The notes below the pieces were generated by a model. It saw nothing but the letters and a program-made list of their open reading frames with translations. It ran no database searches and was not told the origin of the DNA. A stretch of 64,000 nt of DNA. Origin: CAVSUR01 sp963731285. GTDB lineage: Bacteria > Actinomycetota > Actinomycetes > Streptosporangiales > Streptosporangiaceae. Where the stretch lies: NCBI GenBank assembly GCA_963731285.1, contig CAVSUR010000014.1:1178001-1242000 (forward strand), given 5' to 3'. The position numbers and the translations under genes were made by a program. Shown here one piece after another: positions 56,814-64,000 of this stretch (positions are counted from its first letter, which is position 1; the number at the start of each line of letters is the position of its first letter).

Positions 56814-57794
56814 GTGCCCCGCGGCCATGCGGACGCCCCGGCCGGCCTGTTCGTCGGCCTGTGCACGCTGGACATCATCCAGCTGGTCAGCGGATTGCCC
56901 GGCCCGGACGAGAAGATCACCGCCCGGCGGCAGCTCGTCGCGGCCGGCGGACCCGCGACCAACGCCGCGGTGACGTTCGCGCAGCTGGGCGGCCGGGCCA
57001 CGCTGGTCACCGGCGCCGGCGCGCATCCGCTGGCCGACGGCATCCGGGCCGACCTGAGCCGCCGCGGCGTCGCCCTGACGGACGCCGCGGCGGCCGATCC
57101 GGCCACCCCGCCGGTGTCATCGGTCTTCGTCACCGACGGCTCGGGTGACCGCTCGGTGGTGTCGCTGAACGCCTCGGGCCGGTCGCTGCCGCCGCCCGCG
57201 AACCTCGGGGCGCTGGTAACCGAGGCCGGGATCGTGCTGGTCGACGCCCACTACCGGGCGCTGGCCCTGGCGGCGGCGCGGGCTGCGCGGGCTGCGGGCG
57301 TGCCGTGCATCCTGGACGGCGGAAGCTGGCGGGCCGGCACGCCCGAGCTGCTGTCGCTGGTCGACGTGGCCGTATGCTCAGCTGATTTCCGCCCGCCGGG
57401 CACCGCGGATCCCGGGCCGGTACTGGGCTACCTGCTCGGCTGCGGCGTGACCTGGGCCGCGGTGACCGACGGCGGCAGGCCGGTCCGGTGGGCCGGCCAC
57501 GGCGGGCATGATGGCCGCGGCGTGCGCGGCGAGGTGGCCGCCGTGCCCGTGCCGGTGGCTGACACCGTCGGTGCTGGTGATGTCTTCCACGGCGCGATGG
57601 CCTATGCGCTAGCGTGCCGCCCCGGCCGCGGCGCGGCGGCAGGCGTCCCGCCGGCCGGCGGCGCGAGGGCCGGCCGGGCGGCCATCGGCCAGGAGGCGCT
57701 ATGCGCCGCGCTCGCGTTCGGTGCCCGGGTGGCCGCGCACTCCTGCCGGTTCTTCGGCACCCGGGAGTGGATGACCAGCTGGCCGCCGCGCTGA
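56814..57794 (+). CDS. PfkB-family carbohydrate kinase
   Basis: A 326-residue ribokinase-fold kinase. It has the glycine-rich LVAAGGPATNAAVTFAQLGG at the N-terminus and the catalytic DTVGAGDVFHGAMAYALA motif at about residue 256. It would phosphorylate a sugar or nucleoside; the exact substrate is unknown. An Ala/Gly-rich insertion lies after the active site (PGRGAAAGVPPAGGARAGRA). GTG 56814 follows directly the predicted stop of the ABC1 gene. Confidence 0.85.
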   Translation: MPRGHADAPAGLFVGLCTLDIIQLVSGLPGPDEKITARRQLVAAGGPATNAAVTFAQLGGRATLVTGAGAHPLADGIRADLSRRGVALTDAAAADPATPPVSSVFVTDGSGDRSVVSLNASGRSLPPPANLGALVTEAGIVLVDAHYRALALAAARAARAAGVPCILDGGSWRAGTPELLSLVDVAVCSADFRPPGTADPGPVLGYLLGCGVTWAAVTDGGRPVRWAGHGGHDGRGVRGEVAAVPVPVADTVGAGDVFHGAMAYALACRPGRGAAAGVPPAGGARAGRAAIGQEALCAALAFGARVAAHSCRFFGTREWMTSWPPR

Positions 57795-57842
57795 CACCGG
57801 CCGCCCCGGTGATCACCGGCGGGCATGGGCGATACTGCTGCC

Positions 57843-58236
57843 ATGGCGGATCGCAACGTCCTCGGCGGCGACCTGGAGCCGTGCGGCACTGACCCGATCA
57901 CGGGCTTCTACCGTGACGGCTGCTGCACCTCCGGGCCGGAGGATCTGGGCAGCCACACCATCTGCGCGGTGGTGACGGCGGAGTTCCTGGCCCACCAGCG
58001 GCAGATCGGCAACGACCTGACGACGCCGGTGCCGCAGTACCAGTTCCCCGGCCTGGTACCGGGTGACCGGTGGTGCGTGACGGCCGCCAACTGGCTGCGG
58101 GCCCACCGGGACGGCGCCGGCCCCGGTAGTGCTGGCCTGCACCCATGAGCGGGCGCTGGAGATCGTGCCGCTGGCCGCGCTGCGCGAGCACGCCGTCGAT
58201 GTCCCCGCCCACCCGGGCGCGCTCGACGACACCTGA
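57843..58236 (+). CDS. DUF2237 family protein, frameshifted
   Basis: A protein of about 130 residues, DUF2237, with the complete Cys-rich signature NVLGGDLEPCGTDPITGFYR then DGCCTSGPEDLGSHTICAVV and QFPGLVPGDRWCVTAANW. After a slip at about 58113-58118 the alternative frame gives the usual ending VVLACTHERALEIVPLAALR and stops at TGA 58234-58236. The family function is unknown. ATG 57843 is chosen over the upstream frame start because the family begins there. Confidence 0.85.
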
Positions 58237-58250
58237 TGGCGGGCCGCGTT

Positions 58251-58271
58251 CATGATCCCGCATCGATCATG
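58251..58271. terminator. Inverted repeat between convergent genes
   Basis: CATGATC-n7-GATCATG with perfect seven-base arms, placed between the DUF2237 gene (+) and a small gene (-). It shares TTCATGATCCCG with the 54.2 kb inverted repeat. It may act as a bidirectional terminator. Confidence 0.5.
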
Positions 58272-58527
58272 GACGGGCCTTCTCCGCGGGCCGGGCCCGG
58301 CCGGCCCGGCGGCCCGTTGCCGCCGGATGCTCCACCAGCGCGATGACCCGGCTGGCCATGAAGCGGGCCGTACGCACCGCCGTGCCGCCGCGGGTCAGCT
58401 CACTCACCTCGACCAGTCCGCGCCTGGTGACCACCTCGACCCGCCGGCCCGCGCGGGCAGCCGTCACCTCGTAAGTCCGGACGGCGCCCCCGGCGTCCAC
58501 CACGATCTCGACCCGGTCGCCCTTCAC
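58267..58527 (-). CDS. Small hypothetical protein, 86 residues
   Basis: A short protein with an all-beta-looking start (MKGDRVEIVVDAGGAVRTYE) and a regular helix (GGTAVRTARFMASRVIALVE), with a basic Ala/Arg tail. The alternation and lack of low complexity in the first 65 residues support a real gene. GTG start at 58527. No family recognised. It could be a regulator or small enzyme subunit, but there is no evidence. Confidence 0.5.
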   Translation of the reverse strand: MKGDRVEIVVDAGGAVRTYEVTAARAGRRVEVVTRRGLVEVSELTRGGTAVRTARFMASRVIALVEHPAATGRRAGRARPAEKARP

Positions 58528-58572
58528 GGCGGGCTGCCGGGGCGCGGCCGCGGGAGCCTGCTGTGGCTGCTG

Positions 58573-59126
58573 TTATGGCCTGCCATGCCAGTGATGTACC
58601 CGGCCGGCTGACCATCCGACGCTTCCGACGGTCAGCTCCCTGTTCAGGTCGGCATGCCCGTTGTGGCGCGCGTACTCCTCGATCATGTGGTTATAGATCC
58701 AGCGCAGCGAGCAGGGCTGCCCGTGCCGCAGGCCGGTGTCGTCGAGGATGCGGCCCGCCGCTGCCGCCCGGCTTGCCGCTCACTCGGCGTGCCAGGCGGC
58801 CAGGTCGGCGGCCCAGTCCGCCTCGTCCAGCGGCACCAGCTCGCTGTCCGCTACCGCGGGGTCGTACCAGATCGGCGGCGCGGCCGGCTCGCGCAGCAGC
58901 ACCCGGCGGAACCAGTTGCGCTCCACCTCGGCCATATGGCGCATCAGCCCGTGCAGGGACAGTTGCGAGGTGGGAACGGGTCGGCTCTTGCGGGCAGCGT
59001 CATCCAGGCCCTCGCACTTGAGCAGCAGCGTAGCCCGGTGGAACTCCGCCACCCCTCAAGCATCTGCCGCTCGTCCAGCACAAACGGCGGCTCGGTGCGG
59101 CGCGGATCCTCGATGTCGGCGACCAT
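58573..59126 (-). pseudogene. DinB/DUF664-type protein, broken by frameshift and in-frame stop
   Basis: A DUF664 (mycothiol-dependent DinB-like) protein of about 180 codons. It starts at ATG 59126 (MVADIEDPRRTEPPFVLDER), shifts frame at about 59050, continues FHRATLLLKCEGLDDAARKS and HGLMRHMAEVERNWFRRVLL, then meets TGA at 58782-58780 after AAWHAE. The same frame continues past this stop with family sequence (GQPCSLRWIYNHMIEEYARH NGHADLN), ending at TAA near 58573. Two separate lesions make a true pseudogene more likely here than elsewhere in the window. The DNA in-frame stop is TGA, where related proteins usually have Cys or another residue. Confidence 0.7.
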
Positions 59127-59256
59127 GTGAGCTGCCTCCCAGCCGGAATGCCGGTGGCTCATGCGGCCACCGCGGTGCGGCCAGCTCCAGGCTAGGACGG
59201 AGCCGCCGCCGGGAAGCAGGTGATTTCGGATAGTGACCACGGCGATCGCGCAGTTC

Positions 59257-59571
59257 ATGCGGGACCTTGGAGCGGGTCTGGGACGAGCACCAGGAGGCAT
59301 CGCTGCGGCGGCGCGATCTCGCCGGGTCGCTGGCCCAGCTGGCGTCCGAGCCGTCGGTGTGCCACCTTCCGGCGATGACCGGCGCCGCGGGCCGTCAGGA
59401 GGTCGAGCGGTTCTATGCCGGGGACCGTCCCGACCGGCCGGGCGGCGCAGGTGCTCGCCATCTCCGTCGTCAGCTTCGAGCGCAAGCTGATCCGGACCCA
59501 GCGGATCCACTGGGACTATGCCACGCTGGCCGGGCAGCTCGGACTGCCCGGCCCTCCCCGCAGCGGGTGAG
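59257..59571 (+). pseudogene. SnoaL-like protein with internal deletion
   Basis: Two pieces of a SnoaL-like/NTF2-fold protein. The first reads LERVWDEHQEASLRRRDLAG, AQLASEPSVCHLPAMTGAAG and VERFYA; the second, in another frame after FYA, reads MPGTVPTGRAAQVLAISVVS, then RIHWDYATLAGQLGLPG, ending at TGA 59569-59571. The family normally has about 40 residues between FYA and the LPGxxPTGR segment, so a deletion of about 120 bases is inferred. The start is also out of frame by one base (ATG 59257). It is adjacent to the broken DinB-like gene. Confidence 0.65.
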
Positions 59572-59663
59572 ACGGGCTGAGCGACCGGACACCCGGCGGA
59601 CGGTAAATCGCCGTCAGCGCGGCCGGCACCGCCAGAGCCGGGGGCCAGGACCGGGCCGCGACT

Positions 59664-59984
59664 TCACGGCTGGCCGACGCCGGCGTCAGCCAGCTCGGCG
59701 ATGACGGCGGCGTGACAGGGCAGCGGCGCGCACCAGCAGCCGAGCCTGCGCCCGCGCAGCGCGGGCAGCAGTGCCAGCAGGTCGGGCCGCCCCAGCAGGT
59801 ACCCGCGGTAGGCGGCCACCACCTCCTCGCGGCTGCCGTCGGGCCCGGGCCGGAACGGGCTGGCCAGCGGAGAGCCCGGCAGGTGCCAGCCGCCCCGGTG
59901 CATCGGCCGCCCCACGTACACGACATCGGTGAAATCGGGGTCGCCGCGATGGCCCTTCAGGTTGACTACGCTCGTCGCGCTCAC
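59664..59984 (-). CDS. DUF4326 protein
   Basis: A 106-residue protein of DUF4326. It has VVNLKGHRGDPDFTDVVYVG, the GGWHLPGSPLASPFRPG segment and the C-terminal LGCWCAPLPCHAAVIAELAD, the three blocks of that family, with Cys and His residues that could bind metal. The family is widespread in bacteria and phages; function unknown. ATG 59984. It is convergent with the SnoaL-like remnant. Confidence 0.85.
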   Translation of the reverse strand: MSATSVVNLKGHRGDPDFTDVVYVGRPMHRGGWHLPGSPLASPFRPGPDGSREEVVAAYRGYLLGRPDLLALLPALRGRRLGCWCAPLPCHAAVIAELADAGVGQP

Positions 59985-60060
59985 GCTGTCATCATGCGGG
60001 ATCGCCGAGGGTTTTACCGAACCAGTGATGGGCGTACGGCTCGCGGTGGAACGCGGCCCG

Positions 60061-61905
60061 CTACCGCGCGGGATGTACGGCCAGCGCGCTGCCGCCGCCG
60101 AGCCGGACCGGCTCGGCCACCGCCTGGTACAGCCCGGGACCGAGGATCTGCACCGCGGTCGCGTCGCCCGGGTAGTGGTCGAGCGGCAGGATCGGGCCCG
60201 TGGCCACCGTGAACTGCTCGCCGAACCTGCGGGTCAGCTCCCGGCGCACGGCACTGTGGTAGAACGCGGGCTCGGCCAGCGACGTCGGCGAGTTCGTCTG
60301 GCTCACCCGCGGGGCGGCGAGGGCCGCGGGCATGCGACATGCCGAAGTCCACGTGGTTGAGGATGGTCTGCAGGATCGTCGTGATGATCGTCGCGCCGCC
60401 GGCCGCGCCCACCGCGAAGTCCGGCTGGCCGTGCCGCAGCGCGATGACCGGGCCCATGCTGGAGCGCGGGATCTTCCCGCCGGCGGGCAGGTTCGGGTCG
60501 TAGGCCCCCGGCGCCGGCGGGGCGAAGTCGAAGTCGGTCATCTCGTTGTTGAGCAGGAAGCCGTAGCCGGGCACGGTCTGGCCGCTGCCGCCGAAGAAGT
60601 TGATCGTGTTGGTGTAGGCGACGATGTTGCCCCATTTGTCGACCGTGACGATGTTGTTGGTGTGGCGCCCCTCGCCGGCGGCGAACGCCGCCGGGCGGGA
60701 TGTGCCCTGGCCGCCGCAGCCGTGGTAGGGCGGATGCGGGTTGCCGGGCGCGACCGGGGAGACGAGCGCCTTGTCGTGGATCAGGCAGCGCCGGGTGGCG
60801 GCGAACGCCGGGCTGAGCAGCCCCCGCACCGGGACGCTGACGTAGCGCGGGTCGCCGACATAGGCGTCGCGGTCGGCGTAGGCCAGTCGCGAGGCTTCCA
60901 GGTAGTGGAACAGCGCCGTGGCCCGCGGCTCGGCCGGCAGGTTCCAGCCGCGCAGGATGTTCAGTGCCTCGCCCACCGTGGTCCCGCCGCTGGACGGCGG
61001 CGCCATGCTGTAGATGTCGAGCCCGCGGTAGCGGACATGGGTGGGCGCCTGCGGCCTGCGGCGCGTAGCTGCGCAGGTCGCTCATCTTCATGATCCCGCG
61101 CAGCTGGACCAGCTTCTGGCCGGGCGTCAGCACCGGATGGTCGACGGCGCGGACGATGGCCCGGCCGATGGGCCCGTCGTAGAGGTAGGACGGGCCGTGG
61201 CGGGCCAGCAGCCGGTAGGTCCTCGCCAGGTCGGGGTTGCGCAGCAGGGTGCCGACCGGCAGCGGGTTGCCGGACCTGGTCAGCAGCAGCTTGCGGCTGG
61301 CCGGGTAGGCCCGCAGCAGCGGCAGCCCGGACTCGGTCAGCTGGCGGAAGTCGAAGTTGACCCGGAATCCGCGCTCGGCGACCCCGATGGCCGGCTGCAG
61401 GTCCGCGGCCAGGCTCTCCCGGCCGTAACGGCGGACCGCCGCGGCCCAGGTGGCCACCATCGACGGCACCCCGGTCGCCAGCGGCTGGTCCGAGGCGTAG
61501 TCGTAGCCGAGCGGCTGGCCGGTCTTGCTGTCGGTGAACATGCGTCGGCGTGCACGCCTGCGGGCAGGCCTCCCGGCCGTCGATGGTGACGACCTGGTGG
61601 GTGCGGGCCAGGTAGATCACCATGAACCCGCCGCCGCCCGGGCCGGCCACGAACGGGATCGTCACGCCCAGCGTGCTGGCCACCGCCACGGCGGCGTCGA
61701 TGGCGTTGCCGCCGTGCTTGAGCACCGTGATGCCCGCCCGGCTGGCGTCGGTGTCCATGGACGCCATCGCGCCGCCCGTGCCCACCGCGACCGGGTGCTT
61801 CCCGGTGGCGGCCGGGGCAGGCGCGGCACTGGCCATCGACGGCACGGCCAGGGCCGTCGCGGCCAGGACCGACAGGACAGATATTCCGGCAAAGTGACGA
61901 CGCAT
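60061..61905 (-). CDS. ggt: Gamma-glutamyltransferase, three frameshifts
   Basis: A secreted gamma-glutamyltranspeptidase of about 615 residues, which cleaves gamma-glutamyl bonds of glutathione-like compounds. ATG 61905 begins a signal peptide (RRHFAGISVLSVLAATALAV, then SMASAAPAPA). The large subunit has KHGGNAIDAAVAVASTLGVT. The first slip is near 61540 after GREACPQACTP; the second near 61060 after SDLRSYAPQ; the third near 60330 after NHVDFGM. The autocleavage Thr is in GEGRHTNNIVTVDKWGNIVA. The tail ends QAVAEPVRLGGGSALAVHPA. Three breaks in a conserved gene suggest either poor local sequence or a pseudogene. Confidence 0.8.
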
Positions 61906-61955
61906 GACCACCTCAGCACAAGTCCGGTCGGGTCGGATGAGATGAACCAGGAACT

Positions 61956-61967
61956 GTACGTTCGTAC
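61956..61967. promoter_or_regulatory. Possible operator upstream of ggt
   Basis: A short palindrome GTACG-TT-CGTAC lies about 50 bases upstream of the ggt ATG, in a less GC-rich stretch. It resembles TetR-type sites but is short, so the call is weak. Confidence 0.3.
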
Positions 61968-62053
61968 TCCTCGCCCCGGACAGCGTCAACCCCGCACCGT
62001 GCCCGGTGACGGCGCCGTGCCGGTGCTCCCGCTGGCCGCATAGGCCAGACCGG

Positions 62054-62441
62054 TCAGGCCAGGCTGATCTCGAAGTAGGCACCTTGCTCGTCGTGCACGA
62101 TCCGCGCCGAGCCGGACCAGCCGGCGAAGCTGCCGGTGCCCGTTCCGGGCACGATATGACCGAACCACGTCCCGGGGTCGGACTCGAGCCCGCCGTGCTG
62201 CACGGTGAACGCCCCCTGCCCCCTCGCGCCCGTCGTCGGTGCGGCCGGCGATCCGCTCGGTGGCGACGTACGAGCGGGACCCGTCCTGCGTCCCGGCGGA
62301 CATGAACAGCGTCGTCGCGGTGCCGACTATGCCCGAGGTGAACGTCCTGGCGAAGGCCATCAGGCCCACCCAGTCCGCGTCCAGGCCGGCCACCTGCCGC
62401 GGCTCGAAGCTGTCGACCTGAAAACGAGCTATCAGCGGCAC
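62054..62441 (-). CDS. DUF3224 family protein, frameshifted
   Basis: A protein of about 129 residues of the DUF3224 family. The first frame reads VPLIARFQVDSFEPRQVAGL and GTATTLFMSAGTQDGSRSYV. After a slip at about 62211-62223, in a run of C residues, it continues FTVQHGGLESDPGTWFGHIV PGTGTGSFAG and ends FEISLA at TGA 62056-62054. GTG 62441 has AGGAGG upstream. DUF3224 proteins are small beta-barrels of unknown function, usually with a GTGxLxG motif as here. Confidence 0.8.
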
Positions 62442-62565
62442 GGTTCCTCCTGCGCGAAGCTGGCTGGCGTCATCAGGCGACCGTAGCGAAACGGCCGCCG
62501 CAGGCGCCGGATTGCCGGCAGTTCGCGGGCCTGACCCGGGAGCGGCCTGCGGCATGCTGGGAACC

Positions 62566-63252
62566 ATGCTGGTGGTGGGGATTGACGCGTGCCGGACCGG
62601 CTGGGTGGCGGTGGTGCTCGCCGACGGCCAGGTGACCGGGGTCCTGGCCGCCGCGGTGCTGGCCGAGGTCCTGGGCGCGTGCCCGGCCGCGGCGGCGGTC
62701 GGCGTGGATATGCCGCTCGGGCTGGTGCAGCGGGGCTGGCGGGAGGCCGACCAGCTGGCTGCGGCCCGGCTCGGCAGGCACCGCAGCCGGGTGTTCGCGG
62801 TGCCGCCGCGGCCGGCATGGGACGCGGCCGACCATGCGGAGGCGGTGCGCCGCTGCCGCCAGCTGACCGACCCTCCGGCCGGGTTCAGCCGCCAGGCCTG
62901 GAACCTGAAGGAAAAGCTCCGGCAGGCCGACGAGCAGCGCGCCAGCGGAGGGCATCCGCTGTTCGAGGTTCATCCCGAGCTGGCGTTCGCCGCGCTGAAC
63001 GGCGGAACACCCGTCGCGGCCAGCAAGAAATCCTGGAACGGCCAGATGACCCGGCGGGCACTGCTGGCCGCGGCCGGCATCGTGCTGCCTGACGAGCTGG
63101 CTGAGGCCGCGGGACTGGTGCCGCCGGACGACGTCCTGGACGCGGCGGCGGCCGGGTGGAGCGCCGGGCGCATCGCCCGCGGCCAGGCCGCGAGCCTCCC
63201 GGAGCCGCCCGGCGCCGACGACGCGGGCCTGCCGATGGCCATCTGGTACTGA
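62566..63252 (+). CDS. DUF429 family protein
   Basis: A 228-residue protein of DUF429. It has the RNase H-like start MLVVGIDACRTGWVAVVLAD, VGVDMPLGLVQRGWREAD, the AWNLKEKLRQADEQ helix and HPLFEVHPELAFAALNGGTP, all family landmarks. A nuclease-like fold is predicted; the function is unknown. ATG 62566 is the start because the family begins MLVVGID; the longer frame upstream is Pro/Ala-rich. Confidence 0.85.
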   Translation: MLVVGIDACRTGWVAVVLADGQVTGVLAAAVLAEVLGACPAAAAVGVDMPLGLVQRGWREADQLAAARLGRHRSRVFAVPPRPAWDAADHAEAVRRCRQLTDPPAGFSRQAWNLKEKLRQADEQRASGGHPLFEVHPELAFAALNGGTPVAASKKSWNGQMTRRALLAAAGIVLPDELAEAAGLVPPDDVLDAAAAGWSAGRIARGQAASLPEPPGADDAGLPMAIWY

Positions 63253-63256
63253 CCCC

Positions 63257-63319
63257 GGCTCATCCCGCGATCTCCGGCTCATCCCGCGACCGGCTACTGA
63301 GCCCGCTCATCCCGCGATC
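63257..63319. repeat. Three copies of GGCTCATCCCGCGA
   Basis: Between the DUF429 gene and the convergent rhodanese gene the unit (G/C)GCTCATCCCGCGA(T/C)C occurs three times in direct orientation (63257, 63276, 63304). It resembles the CATGATCCCG element of the 54.2 and 58.3 kb inverted repeats. No gene is in this stretch. Confidence 0.55.
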
Positions 63320-63337
63320 CGGCATCGCACGAGCAGA

Positions 63338-63763
63338 TCACCCGCGCGCTGCACGCGGTCCCGCTCGGTCCGGGATCGCGGCTGCCTCCACCGGCAGCGC
63401 CGCCGCGCGCCAGGCCTGGAACCCGCCATCAAGATCGGTGGCGCGGCCGAATCCGAGCTGCCGCAAGCTCGCCGCGGCCAGACTCGACGCGTAGCCAGCG
63501 TCGCACATGATGATGACATGATCCCCCAGGCCGGGTGCCTGCGGATGACAGTGGTCGCTGGCCGGGTCGAGCCGCCACTCAAGCACGTTACGGGCGATCA
63601 CCAGCGCGCCCGCGACCCGGCCATCCCCCGCGATCTGCCACTCGGACCGGATATCGACCAGCACCGCGCCCGCGCGCATTGCGTCCGCGGCCTGCACCGG
63701 ATCCAGCCGCTCCAGCCCGCGGCGCGCGTCAGCGAGCAGGTCATCGATGGTCATTCGCGTCAT
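63338..63763 (-). CDS. Rhodanese-like domain protein
   Basis: A protein of about 141 residues with one rhodanese domain. It contains AGAVLVDIRSEWQIAGDGRV, VLEWRLDPASDHCHPQAPGL and the active loop VIIMCDAGYASSLAAASLRQ, with Cys as the sulfur acceptor, then FGRATDLDGGFQAWRAAALP. It would handle a sulfane sulfur in a thiol relay. ATG 63763 is preceded by AGAGG; nearby ATGs at 63772 and 63754 are possible alternatives. No partner gene is evident. Confidence 0.85.
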   Translation of the reverse strand: MTRMTIDDLLADARRGLERLDPVQAADAMRAGAVLVDIRSEWQIAGDGRVAGALVIARNVLEWRLDPASDHCHPQAPGLGDHVIIMCDAGYASSLAAASLRQLGFGRATDLDGGFQAWRAAALPVEAAAIPDRAGPRAARG

Positions 63764-63968
63764 GGTGCGCATCCTCTGCGTCGTCGCCGCGGGCCAGTAT
63801 CCCGGAAGGCGCCGCGGACTGATGCCGGATTGTGCCGGATTGCGGTTGCCCGCCGCCGGGCGGGGCAGACGATCCGGCAGGGGCCAGGGTCCGCCGCGCA
63901 GCCGCATGCGCAAGCATGGCCTGGATGCGCGTGCGGGACCGCGAACCGCAGGGCCGGAGAGATACTGC

Positions 63969-64000
63969 ATGTCGTCGGAAGCGACCGCCGAGATCGGGGT
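63969..64000 (+). CDS. Start of a gene, possibly 6-phosphogluconate dehydrogenase
   Basis: ATG 63969 follows GGAGAG at the expected distance, and the ten complete codons read SSEATAEIG after Met. Actinobacterial 6-phosphogluconate dehydrogenases often begin with such a stretch leading into IGVTGLAVMG. Only 32 bases are in the window, so the family call is a guess; the start codon itself is well supported. Confidence 0.35.
   Translation, partial: MSSEATAEIG

Noticed and set aside
58780..58782. TGA in the DinB-like gene as selenocysteine
   Set aside because: No SECIS-like hairpin was evident after the codon, and the gene also has a frameshift; nonsense decay is simpler.

Overview
This is a GC-rich (by eye about 70% or more) actinomycete chromosome segment. 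The left end carries a block kept in mycobacteria, corynebacteria and streptomycetes: garA, ftsR, a DUF151 nuclease gene, resR and a riboswitch-controlled gcvP, here on the minus strand and preceded by a mannose-1-phosphate guanylyltransferase/phosphomannomutase fusion and a CDP-alcohol phosphatidyltransferase. SepH, RamB beside isocitrate lyase, ThyX and a late-actinobacterial polyamine-type cluster also point to Actinomycetota. A Streptosporangiales-like lineage is a guess; nothing in the window fixes genus or family. No tRNA, rRNA, CRISPR, prophage or insertion sequence was seen.

Layout. 1-9.1 kb: glycine cleavage, ABC exporter, cell-cycle and metabolic regulators, sugar nucleotide and lipid head-group enzymes. 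9.2-12.7 kb: a compact cluster with a minus-strand operon (BpsA-like branched polyamine synthase, GNAT, FkbH-like HAD-IIIC protein, acyl carrier protein; stop and start codons overlap by 4 bases at two junctions) divergent from a speD-type S-adenosylmethionine decarboxylase gene. This is the best candidate for an undescribed system. 12.7-19.3 kb: flavin disulfide reductase, MetE-like protein, CcdA, dienelactone hydrolase, and ThyX interrupted by a 370-residue LAGLIDADG intein. 19.3-21.7 kb: fused TrpE-TrpG behind a trp leader peptide and attenuator. 21.8-31.3 kb: tricorn-type protease, ornithine cyclodeaminase-like protein, FtsH, fused molybdenum hydroxylase. 31.2-41 kb: second MetE-like protein, ramB/aceA with an ordered array of operator half-sites, glycosyltransferase, MMPL/MarR/MFS export genes. 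41.3-45.4 kb: SepH and a single-pass membrane protein with a long Tyr/Gly/Ser-rich tail. 45.4-58.2 kb: LOG-like protein, hydrolase, CoA-transferase with a MaoC/HTD2 dehydratase, aminotransferase, DUF427 protein, MFS exporter, DAO oxidoreductase, MpaB-like oxygenase, ABC1 kinase, PfkB kinase, DUF2237. 58.2-64 kb: small proteins and several broken genes, gamma-glutamyltransferase, DUF429 protein, rhodanese and probably the start of gnd.

A major caveat: about twenty single-base frameshifts interrupt otherwise well-conserved genes (gcvP, ftsR, trpEG, aceA, ramB, the MMPL gene, ggt and others), often at G/C runs. Most are probably sequencing or assembly errors, so broken genes are described as split CDS unless deletion or nonsense evidence is stronger. 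Coordinates for these genes span both frames.
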